Origin: Edaphobacter paludis
Lineage (GTDB): Bacteria > Acidobacteriota > Terriglobia > Terriglobales > Acidobacteriaceae
Length of the DNA stretch: 64,000 nt
Assembly: GCF_039993895.1 (NCBI RefSeq)
Contig: NZ_CP121194.1
Coordinates: forward strand, 2,294,001 to 2,358,000
Reading direction: 5' to 3'
Positions 44,338 through 52,211 of the stretch are shown here, piece by piece. A model generated the notes under the pieces. That model was not told the origin of the DNA. It saw only the letters and a list, made by a program, of their open reading frames with translations, and did no database searches. Each line of letters starts with the position of its first letter. Position 1 is the stretch's first letter. Position numbers and translations under genes: made by a program.

Positions 44338-46683
44338 ATGTCTGAAGCCCAGAAAAAGTTCTACCTCACCACGCCCATCTACTATGTCAACGCGCGCCCG
44401 CACATCGGTCACGCCTACACCACCATCGCCGCGGACGTTATAGCCCGCCGCCACCGCCTTCTCGGCGACGACACCTTCTTCCTCACCGGCACCGACGAAC
44501 ACGGTCAGAAGATCGAACGCAGCGCCACCGCGGCCGGCATCCCGCCACAACAGTTCGCCGACCAGGTCTCCGCCCAGTTCGAATCGCTCTGGAAGCGCAT
44601 GGGCATCACCAACGACGACTACATACGCACCACGGAGTCTCGTCACAAACGCGGCGTGCAAAAACTCTTCCAGATTCTCCGCGACCGCGACAAGATCTAC
44701 CTCAGCACCTACACCGGCCAGTACAGCGTCGGCGAAGAGATGTTCATCGACGGACCTCCCGGCACCATTGGCCCGGACGGCAAGCCCACCGAAACCATCA
44801 CCGAAGAGAACTACTTCTTCCGCCTCTCCGAGTACCAGCGCCCCCTCATCGACCTCATCGAAAGCGGCGAACTAAACATCCAGCCTGAGGTCCGCAAAAA
44901 CGAAGTCCTAAGCTTCCTCCGCGGCAACATCTCAGAAACAGACAAAACCGAACTCTCCGCCAAAGGCACTCCTTACGTTCCCGGAGCCCTCAAAGACCTC
45001 AGCATCTCGCGCTCCAGTTTCAAGTGGGGCATCCCTGTCCCCGGCGACGAAAAACACGTCATCTACGTCTGGCTCGACGCCCTTGCCAACTACATGACCG
45101 CCATCGGCTACGGCAGCGACGACCCAGCCGATCAAGCCAAATTCGAAAAATACTGGCCCGCCGATCTCCACCTCGTAGGCAAAGAGATCATCCGCTTCCA
45201 CTGCGTCTACTGGCCTGCCTTCCTGCTCGCCGCCGACCTCAAGCTACCAAAGGCCATCACCGCCCACGGCTGGCTCCTCTTTGAAGAATCGAAGATGTCG
45301 AAGTCTCGCGGCAACATCGTCCGTACCGAAACCATCCTCGACGCCTTCGGCACACTGTTGACCAAATCCGAGGCCGACCGTCGCGTTAAGGGCACGGCTT
45401 CAGCCGTGCCGCAGCCCCCCCCAATCACAGATGCGGCTTTAGCCGCTGTGGTACCGTCTTCTTCCGAAGAGCCAGCGCCTCCCACCAAAGCCGAGCAAGA
45501 CCTTTTCGCCGCCGACGTCATCCGCTACTTTCTCCTCCGCGAAATCCCTTTCGGAAAAGATGGAAGTTTCAGTTTCGATGCGCTAATCCAGCGCTATAAC
45601 AGCGACCTAGCCAACGGCTACGGCAACCTAGTCAGCCGCACGCTCTCAATGATCGGAAAGTATTTCGAAGGCTTTATTCCAGAGATGGATGAATCTGTCA
45701 CAGAAGAGATTTCATCATTTCGAAAAATGCAAGAAACGGTGAACTTCAAAGACGGATTTATATCTGCTCTTCTCGGGAATTTTGAACGAGGCGAGTTTGA
45801 TCGATTCCTTCAAGGAATGTCTATTTATGTCATTGGCATAGTTGATGAAACGTTGACGCTTATGGCTCCTTGGAAAAATAAGACGACCGAAGCTGAGACC
45901 ACAAGGAATCGCATTTGGGCTTTGTATTATGCCGCCGAATCCATCCGCATTATTACCGCGCTTCTCTATCCAGTGATGCCCTACGCCGCATCCAAAGTCT
46001 GGGCACAACTAGGCCTCGGCGACATCGAACAAGCCGCCGCAAACGGCGAACTGAAAGACCTCCGATGGGGCGGCCTGAAACCCGGCACCAAACTAGGCCC
46101 ACTCTCCCCGATCTTCCCCCGAGCAGACAAAGGACTTATCCAGATCATGACTGACATGGAACAGAACAGCGCCACCCCGAAACCAACCGAGCCAGTCGGA
46201 CTACCGCAGGTCAACATCGAGGTCGATAACCCCGCGCACGAGCACACCGAGTTCCGCGAATCCCCCATCTCCTCCGAATCCGCCACCCCGTCCATGAACC
46301 TTATCGCGGAGACCGTTCACCCCATCGCCCATCAATCCGCCGTCCCAGACACCCCTCAAATCGTCATCGACGACTTCGTAAAGATCGATCTCCGCGTAGC
46401 CAGAATCACCGTCGCCGAGCGCATTCCCAAGGCCGACAAGCTCCTCCGCCTCGAAGTCGATCTCGGCTACGAAAAGCGCCAGATCCTCTCCGGCATTGCA
46501 GAGTGGTACACCCCCGAAGAGCTCATCGGCCGCAACATTGTAGTCATCGCCAACCTCGCGCCCCGCAAGATGCGTGGCCTGGAGTCCCACGGCATGTTGC
46601 TTGCCGCCTCGCACGGCGAAAACGGCAAGCCCGTCCTCGCCACCTTCGGCGAAGACATAGCCCTGGGCTCCCGCCTGCGTTAG
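44338..46683 (+). CDS. metG: Methionyl-tRNA synthetase
   Basis: 781 residues from the ATG at 44338. The class I HIGH-type motif is ARPHIGHAYTTI, followed by the zinc-free short linker form, and the KMSKS loop is intact as SKMSKSRGN. The C-terminal ~110 residues are an EMAP/Trbp111 tRNA-binding domain (FVKIDLRVARI, ANLAPRKMRGLESHGMLLA). It charges tRNA-Met and initiator tRNA. Two oddities: about 25 extra residues after the KMSKS region are encoded by two palindromes (45391-45446), and ~45650-45940 is strikingly AT-rich with different codon use while the protein remains in frame. Neither disrupts a catalytic motif. Confidence 0.96.
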   Translation: MSEAQKKFYLTTPIYYVNARPHIGHAYTTIAADVIARRHRLLGDDTFFLTGTDEHGQKIERSATAAGIPPQQFADQVSAQFESLWKRMGITNDDYIRTTESRHKRGVQKLFQILRDRDKIYLSTYTGQYSVGEEMFIDGPPGTIGPDGKPTETITEENYFFRLSEYQRPLIDLIESGELNIQPEVRKNEVLSFLRGNISETDKTELSAKGTPYVPGALKDLSISRSSFKWGIPVPGDEKHVIYVWLDALANYMTAIGYGSDDPADQAKFEKYWPADLHLVGKEIIRFHCVYWPAFLLAADLKLPKAITAHGWLLFEESKMSKSRGNIVRTETILDAFGTLLTKSEADRRVKGTASAVPQPPPITDAALAAVVPSSSEEPAPPTKAEQDLFAADVIRYFLLREIPFGKDGSFSFDALIQRYNSDLANGYGNLVSRTLSMIGKYFEGFIPEMDESVTEEISSFRKMQETVNFKDGFISALLGNFERGEFDRFLQGMSIYVIGIVDETLTLMAPWKNKTTEAETTRNRIWALYYAAESIRIITALLYPVMPYAASKVWAQLGLGDIEQAAANGELKDLRWGGLKPGTKLGPLSPIFPRADKGLIQIMTDMEQNSATPKPTEPVGLPQVNIEVDNPAHEHTEFRESPISSESATPSMNLIAETVHPIAHQSAVPDTPQIVIDDFVKIDLRVARITVAERIPKADKLLRLEVDLGYEKRQILSGIAEWYTPEELIGRNIVVIANLAPRKMRGLESHGMLLAASHGENGKPVLATFGEDIALGSRLR
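45391..45446. repeat. Paired REP-like palindromes inside metG
   Basis: GGCACGGCT-TC-AGCCGTGCC at 45391-45410 and GCGGCT-TT-AGCCGC at 45433-45446 share a GGCT-TY-AGCC core and are about 22 nt apart. They fall in frame within metG and encode an Ala/Pro/Val-rich loop. Confidence 0.65.
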
Positions 46684-46693
46684 CAGGCGGGCT

Positions 46694-47161
46694 TTACGAG
46701 AACTTCGGTGCGGACTGCTTCCCCACGGCAACGACAAAGTAACGTGCCGGAGTCGTACCGACGTTCTTCAGGCTGTGCATCACATTCGACGCGGTAAAGA
46801 CGACGGCTCCCGGGCCAATCTGCCCCTTCTTCCCATCGGAGTTGACCTCGAGAGTCCCCTCACGGATCAGCAGAAATTCCGAGTGACTATGCCGGTGCGG
46901 CTTATGTGGCATCTGTCCCGCCGGCAGGGTCGTCTCATGCGACTCCACGAACTCTCCCGTCGGCAAGGTCCCCTGAATCACCGCGCGGCTCTCCCCGCCA
47001 TTTGCCGAGTGCTTCACCGGAAGCGTGTCGAAGGGAAAGATCTCGGAGTGCGCCAGCGTCGCGCCCTCCGTGCTGCCTGTCTGTGCTTCAGCCGATACAG
47101 TGCCCACCGCGGCCAAGGCCGACAAGGCAATACAAAGATCACGACGGTTGATATTTTTCAT
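46694..47161 (-). CDS. Exported cupin-domain protein (paralogue 1)
   Basis: 155 residues. A twin-arginine-like signal ([18 protein letters not shown]) precedes a single cupin barrel: [28 protein letters not shown] (metal ligands His, His, Glu) and [16 protein letters not shown] (His). The substrate is unknown. It is one of three similar proteins encoded between 46694 and 49152 on this strand. Confidence 0.82.
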   Translation of the reverse strand: MKNINRRDLCIALSALAAVGTVSAEAQTGSTEGATLAHSEIFPFDTLPVKHSANGGESRAVIQGTLPTGEFVESHETTLPAGQMPHKPHRHSHSEFLLIREGTLEVNSDGKKGQIGPGAVVFTASNVMHSLKNVGTTPARYFVVAVGKQSAPKFS

Positions 47162-47287
47162 GCCGCCATGCTAACCCACCCATCGGTCACTTCGCCACTC
47201 GCCACCATCTCACTCTGAACGAAGGCGCAGCCGAGTCAAAGGACTTCCAGCAGCTTCAGCGCTCCTAAGATGGCCCCGGGCAAAGAC

Positions 47288-47758
47288 TCAGACTTGTTGC
47301 ACGCCCGACTCCCGCCCAATCGCAATCACGAAATATTGCGCCGCAACGCTCCCGACATTCTTCAACCCATGCGTCTTCTCCGAAGCGGCGAAGATCACGC
47401 CGCCCGGCCCGACGGTCTCTTTATTGCCATCATTGTCGAACTCCACCGTACCCTCGCGAATCATCATGAACTCCGAGTGCCGGTGCTTATGCGGCGGATG
47501 CGGCATCTGTCCCGGCGGCAGCGTGGTCTCATGCATCTCCACATACTCGCCGGTCGGCAATACGCCCTTGGTCACATGCCTGCTCTCGCCGCCGTTCTTC
47601 GAATGGCTTACTGGCAATTTGTCGAACGGAAAGGCCTGGGAATCCGACAATACCTTGTCTCCCGGATTGGCCAGCGCCTGCGCTTGGGCAGCCACACTCC
47701 CCATCGCAGCAAAGGCCGACAGGGCAACACAAAGATCACGACGACTCAAATTTTCCAT
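47288..47758 (-). CDS. Exported cupin-domain protein (paralogue 2)
   Basis: 156 residues, very similar in layout and motifs to the protein at 46694-47161: a twin-Arg-like signal with SRRDLCVALSAFAAMG, then PHPPHKHRHSEFMMIREG and a final AQYFVIAIGRESG. The close similarity indicates tandem duplication. The metal-binding residues are kept. Confidence 0.82.
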   Translation of the reverse strand: MENLSRRDLCVALSAFAAMGSVAAQAQALANPGDKVLSDSQAFPFDKLPVSHSKNGGESRHVTKGVLPTGEYVEMHETTLPPGQMPHPPHKHRHSEFMMIREGTVEFDNDGNKETVGPGGVIFAASEKTHGLKNVGSVAAQYFVIAIGRESGVQQV

Positions 47759-47841
47759 GCCGACATCTTACTCGCCGATCTCGCCGCTGGCCAACTGCCG
47801 TCTCTCCAACAGAGCGCAGTTTGTTATTGCTGACAGCGCCG

Positions 47842-48432
47842 CTATGACTTGAGCATGCGGGCAAAGCCGGCAAGTCCTACAATGCCGGTGCCAAGCAACA
47901 ATAGTGACGAAGGCTCGGGTGTTCGAGCAGCAGCAACGTTGACCGATTCCAAATGTCCGCTGCTGAAGTCGGTAGCCGCAAGACCAGGATTGCTTCCCGT
48001 CGCGTTGTTATAGAAGCCGTATATCTGGAGTGAGGAGGGCGCCACCGTTCCCATTGAAGTTCCACACTGCGCACCGCCGATGCAGAGGTCGAATTGACCG
48101 TCAGCGCCGGCAATCGTGTTGAGGTAAAGCGCTATCTGGCCTGTATTGTTGGAGGAACCAATGTAATTCTGACTTAAGCCGTTGTAGACGTTGGTGGACG
48201 ATATCGCGTTGAAGTACGGAAGGCCCGGATTGTCGAACTTCGAATCGTTGAAGCTAAGTCCAGCAGCCGTAGCATTGCCGGCATTGTTGAAGGTAACTGT
48301 ACCTGTGACGGAGTAGCCATCGACAAATGCATTGTCGAGATTGTAGACACCCGCGGCAATGGTAGAAGCGTGCGCAGCGACACCGAGGCCGAGGGCCAAG
48401 AACGACATGAGGAGAAGAAAACGATGATGCAT
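47842..48432 (-). CDS. PEP-CTERM sorting-domain protein
   Basis: 196 residues. A signal peptide (HHRFLLLMSFLALGLGVAAHA) is followed by a Gly/Asn/Ser-rich beta-type domain and a C-terminal PEP-CTERM anchor: TPEPSSLLLLGTGIVGLAG then a basic end (ARMLKS). Such proteins are processed by exosortase and exported, often with exopolysaccharide. AAAGGAAG precedes the start. No exosortase gene is in the window. Confidence 0.88.
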   Translation of the reverse strand: MHHRFLLLMSFLALGLGVAAHASTIAAGVYNLDNAFVDGYSVTGTVTFNNAGNATAAGLSFNDSKFDNPGLPYFNAISSTNVYNGLSQNYIGSSNNTGQIALYLNTIAGADGQFDLCIGGAQCGTSMGTVAPSSLQIYGFYNNATGSNPGLAATDFSSGHLESVNVAAARTPEPSSLLLLGTGIVGLAGFARMLKS

Positions 48433-48678
48433 GAAGGTTCTTCCTTTAAGCGCAGAATTGGAAGATATCCACGGTCAAGAGGCACCAGCAGGAGACCTCG
48501 CGGCGAGTTTTTCCAAACGCTTTATTTACTCATGTCGACGGTAACAGGAGACGCGCAGATTCTTGATGGAACTTTCTACAACTTTGGTATACATCGGCCC
48601 CCTGGTGCATAAAGAGGGCGCAGGTGTCACGACAGGGTTGCAATGGCGCCGAGCACCCACGCTCGGCGCCATCGCTGT

Positions 48679-49152
48679 TCATCTTTTCGTGTCCCCGCCA
48701 ATCGCGATCACGACATACTTTGCCGGCACGTTCCCCACATTCCGCAAACGATGCATCGTTCCAAATGCCACATAGATCACCCCACCCGCTCCTACCTCTT
48801 CCGCCTTGCCATCGTGCTCAAATTCCACGGTGCCTTCGCGCACAACAATAAACTCCGAGTGTTCGATCCTGTGCGCCGCATTCGGCTTGATTCCGACCGG
48901 CTGCATCGATTCATGCACCGCGACGACCTCTCCCGTCTTGAGCACCCCATGCGCGACATCTTCGCTCTCCCCTCCATTCGGCATCCTTCTCACCGTCATC
49001 TTCCCACTCGGAAACACCTCCGCCTGAGATAGCACATCTGCGCCTGATACCTGCGCCGAGCCCGTTGCACTCTGCGCTCTATTGACGCCGCAACTCAAGG
49101 CCACAAAGACGAAAAGAAAACTCCAAACCCGCAACCGAACCATATTCTTCAT
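48679..49152 (-). CDS. Exported cupin-domain protein (paralogue 3)
   Basis: 157 residues. Same cupin as the two upstream paralogues (HESMQPVGIKPNAAHRIEHS, EFIVVREGTVEFEHDG, MHRLRNVGNVPAKYVVIAIG), but the twin-Arg signal is replaced by a Sec-type one (VRLRVWSFLFVFVALSCG), and one His of the HxH pair differs (AAHRIEHSE). It is the most divergent of the three. Confidence 0.78.
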   Translation of the reverse strand: MKNMVRLRVWSFLFVFVALSCGVNRAQSATGSAQVSGADVLSQAEVFPSGKMTVRRMPNGGESEDVAHGVLKTGEVVAVHESMQPVGIKPNAAHRIEHSEFIVVREGTVEFEHDGKAEEVGAGGVIYVAFGTMHRLRNVGNVPAKYVVIAIGGDTKR

Positions 49153-49300
49153 GCCGCCATCCTACGGCAAGCGTAAGCCGCTGCCAATCTTCCAGTCCGT
49201 GTCATCTCCTTGCCCCATCTACTGAAGATCTGGCCCACCTATCCGATGCGCATGATAGGTCTCCAGTCTGATCGTTACCTGTCTGGATGTAATATGAGGC

Positions 49301-50383
49301 GTGCATCTTCCAGTAAATCCGCCGGTGTTGCCAATGCTCGCCAAGCGAGTGGCCGAAATACCAACGGGAAACATGTGGATCTTTGAACCCAAGTGGGATG
49401 GGTTTCGTGCCCTGATCTTTCGCGATGAGGATGAGATCCTGATTCAAAGCCGGGACGGCAAATCACTGAATCGCTACTTCCCTGAATTGATGGAAGCATT
49501 TTCAGCGAAATTGCCTCCCCGCTGCGTTCTCGATGGAGAAATCGTCATCGTATCGGATAACGGTCTCGACTTCGACTCACTTCAGCTTCGTATCCATCCC
49601 GCTGCCTCACGGGTAAAGCTCTTGTCTCAGCAAATCCCTGCATCCGTCATCTTCTTTGACCTCCTTTGCGAGGGAGACAGCGACCTTCGCGATGAACCCT
49701 TTGAGCGACGGCGCGAAAGGCTCGAATCACTGCTCGTTTCTGCGGAACCTCCAATCCATCTCACGCCTGCAACCTGTGATAGAACGATCGCCGCGGATTG
49801 GTTTCGCCGTTTCGAAGGAGCCGGTCTTGACGGCGTGATGGCCAAGTCAATTACAAGCACCTACGAGCCAGACAAACGCACCATGCTGAAGGTAAAACAC
49901 GAACGCGATTGCGATTGCGTCGTCGCGGGTTTTCGCTGGCACAAGGGTAGCGAGGAAACGGCGATTGGCTCCCTGTTATTGGGACTTTACGATGATGCCG
50001 GTGTGCTGCAACACGTCGGCGTTTGTGCGAGTTTTAAATTGGAGAAACGTCGTGAGTTGGTGGAGTACCTGGCGCCTTATAGAAAGAATGCGCTCGCCGA
50101 CCATCCATGGAAATCATGGTCGACAAGCGACCTTAGCGACGGGGAGCATCGCGTTCCCGGCGGCCAGAGCCGCTGGAGTCAGGGCAAGGATCTGTCATGG
50201 GTGCCGGTGCGACCGGAACTCGTCGTAGAGGTCGCGTATGAGCACATGCAAGGCAACCGTTTCCGCCACATGGCCCAATTCCGCAGGTGGCGGATAGATA
50301 AGAAGCCTGCCGACTGTACCTACGCGCAACTCGAAGTCGTTCCACCGCAAGAGCTGATGGCGATCTTCCCGACCGGCCGCTGA
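49301..50383 (+). CDS. ATP-dependent DNA ligase (LigC/LigD-ligase type)
   Basis: 360 residues. The adenylation motif EPKWDGFRALIF contains the nucleophilic Lys. Further motifs are QSRDGKSLNRYFPEL, VLDGEIVIV, GLDGVMAKS and TMLKVKHERDCDCVVAGF, then the OB-fold with VRPELVVEVAYEHM. This is the stand-alone LigC form used in bacterial end joining and repair. It faces a LigD-type polymerase-domain gene on the other strand, suggesting a two-gene split end-joining set; no ku gene is in the window. Confidence 0.9.
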   Translation: MHLPVNPPVLPMLAKRVAEIPTGNMWIFEPKWDGFRALIFRDEDEILIQSRDGKSLNRYFPELMEAFSAKLPPRCVLDGEIVIVSDNGLDFDSLQLRIHPAASRVKLLSQQIPASVIFFDLLCEGDSDLRDEPFERRRERLESLLVSAEPPIHLTPATCDRTIAADWFRRFEGAGLDGVMAKSITSTYEPDKRTMLKVKHERDCDCVVAGFRWHKGSEETAIGSLLLGLYDDAGVLQHVGVCASFKLEKRRELVEYLAPYRKNALADHPWKSWSTSDLSDGEHRVPGGQSRWSQGKDLSWVPVRPELVVEVAYEHMQGNRFRHMAQFRRWRIDKKPADCTYAQLEVVPPQELMAIFPTGR

Positions 50384-50427
50384 GGCTTTCGAATCTTCTG
50401 ATTCTTACTCATGACAGCAAGAATGAG

Positions 50428-51731
50428 CTACGCACGTGTAGGATCGTCATCCGGATCGGGTGTCTCCTGCTGCGGCCGCAACTCCTCAGGAACGTGACGC
50501 AAATTGACGCGAATGCGTGTCCAGGTGGAGGATCTGCCGCGCATTCGATCGACCAGCACATCATCGATAGCGAGAAGCGCAGCCGCCTCTGGATGCTTCG
50601 TCTTCCATCGCTCCAGACCTTGCTGCGCCGCTTCTTCACTGGGCGAGTTTGCGATGACGAGTAGCGGCATCCGAGTGCGAGGAGCTTTGCTATTGGACCC
50701 CTTCGTCGCAGATTTGCTGGCCCCAGACTTCGCTCGTGAAGGGGCAACTCGCGGAGCCTCACCTTCAGTCTTGCGGAAGTGCGGCGGCCATGGTGCGTCG
50801 CTGATACCCTCGGCCTCATCTCGCGCAGCAAGCTCAAGCAAGCCATCGAGCGAACCGCGTGCGGTATCCATGCCAGCGTGAGGATCGCCGATCTCTGCGA
50901 ATCGATGCGGCATCGTAAGCACCGTGAACTCAGCAGGGTCGCAGTCAGGCACCTCGTGCCAATGAAGAGGGGCGGAAACCCGCGCGTCGGGCAACGGGCG
51001 AACGGAATACGCAGAGGCCGTTGTGCGGTCCTTGGCATTCTGGTTGTAATCGAGGAACACTCCGTGACGTTCCTCTTTCCACCATTTGGAACTGGCCAGA
51101 GCAGGTGCTCGACGCTCTACCGCCGTGACAGTGCAAGTGCTGCGCGTCGCACCTCAGTAAAAGTCCATCGCGGCTCGATTCGAGCATTGATATGCATACC
51201 GCGTGAACCGCTGGTCTTCGGCCAGCCTCGCAGCCCGACCTCTTCGAGGAGCGCCTTCACCTCAAGCGCAACCAGCCGCACATTCGACCACTCCACCCCG
51301 GGTCCAGGATCGAGGTCGACGCGCAGCTCATCCGGATGATCAAGATCGGAAGAGCGCACCGGATGCGGATGCAGTTCAATGCATCCCAGGTTCACGATCC
51401 AAATGAGTCCTGCCGTGTCATCGACGACAAGTTCCTCCGCAGTGCGGCCAGAAGGGAAAGACAAAGTGATCGTTCGCAACCACGAAGGACGTTCCGAAGG
51501 TGCACGCTTTTGATAGAACGCCTCGCCCTCAGCTCCGTTTACAAATCGCTTTAAAACGATTGGACGATCGCGAATTCCCGCCAGCGCACCGGGTGCGACG
51601 GCAAGGTAGTAGCGCACAACATCGAGCTTCGAAAGCTTCGTTTGCCTGGAAAAATAGAGCTTATCGGGGTGAGTCACGCGGACCTCACGTCCGTCAATGG
51701 TCAACACTTCGATACCTTCTTCTTTTTTCAC
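50428..51731 (-). pseudogene. LigD-type polymerase/primase domain gene with a frameshift
   Basis: The first part (51731 down to ~51117) encodes the N-terminal primase-polymerase domain: VTHPDKLYFSRQTKLSKLDV, then YQKRAPSERPSWL, LHPHPVRSSDLDHPDELRVD (catalytic DxD) and GLRGWPKTSGSRGMHI. It stops after ALALSRR at 51117. In the next frame the protein resumes at once with VERRAPALASSKWWKEERHG then VFLDYNQNAKDRTTASAYS, the normal continuation. A one-base loss in a run near 51120 (CGGCG for CGGGCG) explains it. The C-terminal part then runs to 50428. It is either a recent pseudogene or a sequencing error. Confidence 0.85.
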
Positions 51732-51815
51732 ACTATCCCTATAAGGCTTCGCCTGTACCAGTTGTACTCAGCAGTCTCTCCGAGAAAAGCGGCCTGATAT
51801 TAGGCGTTGGGTGTA

Positions 51816-52061
51816 CTACTTCTCACTCGTCGTACCCGGCGTAACATTCGCATCTTCTGGAGCGGACGGATTGAGATGGCCTAGATTGTTTTCCGGCGTA
51901 TTCGAACGAACAGCGGTCTGCCCCGGACCAGCGGTTGAAGGATTATCTCCCAGTGGGCCGGACGGCTGCACTGCAGCTTCCTGCGAAGTTGGTGTTTTGT
52001 GCTGAACTGGAGTTTTCGGTTTGTTCTCCGATGTTTGGGATTCCTGGGTTTTTGAAGTCAT
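51816..52061 (-). CDS. Small disordered hydrophilic protein
   Basis: 81 residues from the ATG at 52061 (AGGAGT 7 nt upstream). It is dominated by Ser, Thr, Pro, Gln, Asn and Gly, with no hydrophobic core and no recognisable domain. It may be a stress-type disordered protein. The ribosome site supports expression, but the composition gives no functional hint. Confidence 0.45.
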   Translation of the reverse strand: MTSKTQESQTSENKPKTPVQHKTPTSQEAAVQPSGPLGDNPSTAGPGQTAVRSNTPENNLGHLNPSAPEDANVTPGTTSEK

Positions 52062-52211
52062 GTGCTTACTCCTGCCTTGCATGATCTTCATTGGAGAGGA
52101 TCAGGGCTCTTTCCGTTGCCTGATACTCTCCAAGTCCGCACTGTAGTAGGAGCCTGAAGTACAAACGTAAATATTCAGGAAAGCCCAGGTGAGAACTTCC
52201 GATTCCCCACC

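Noticed and set aside
44338-46683. metG as a pseudogene because of the repeat insert and AT-rich patch
   Set aside because: The frame is continuous, and the HIGH, KMSKS and tRNA-binding motifs are intact.
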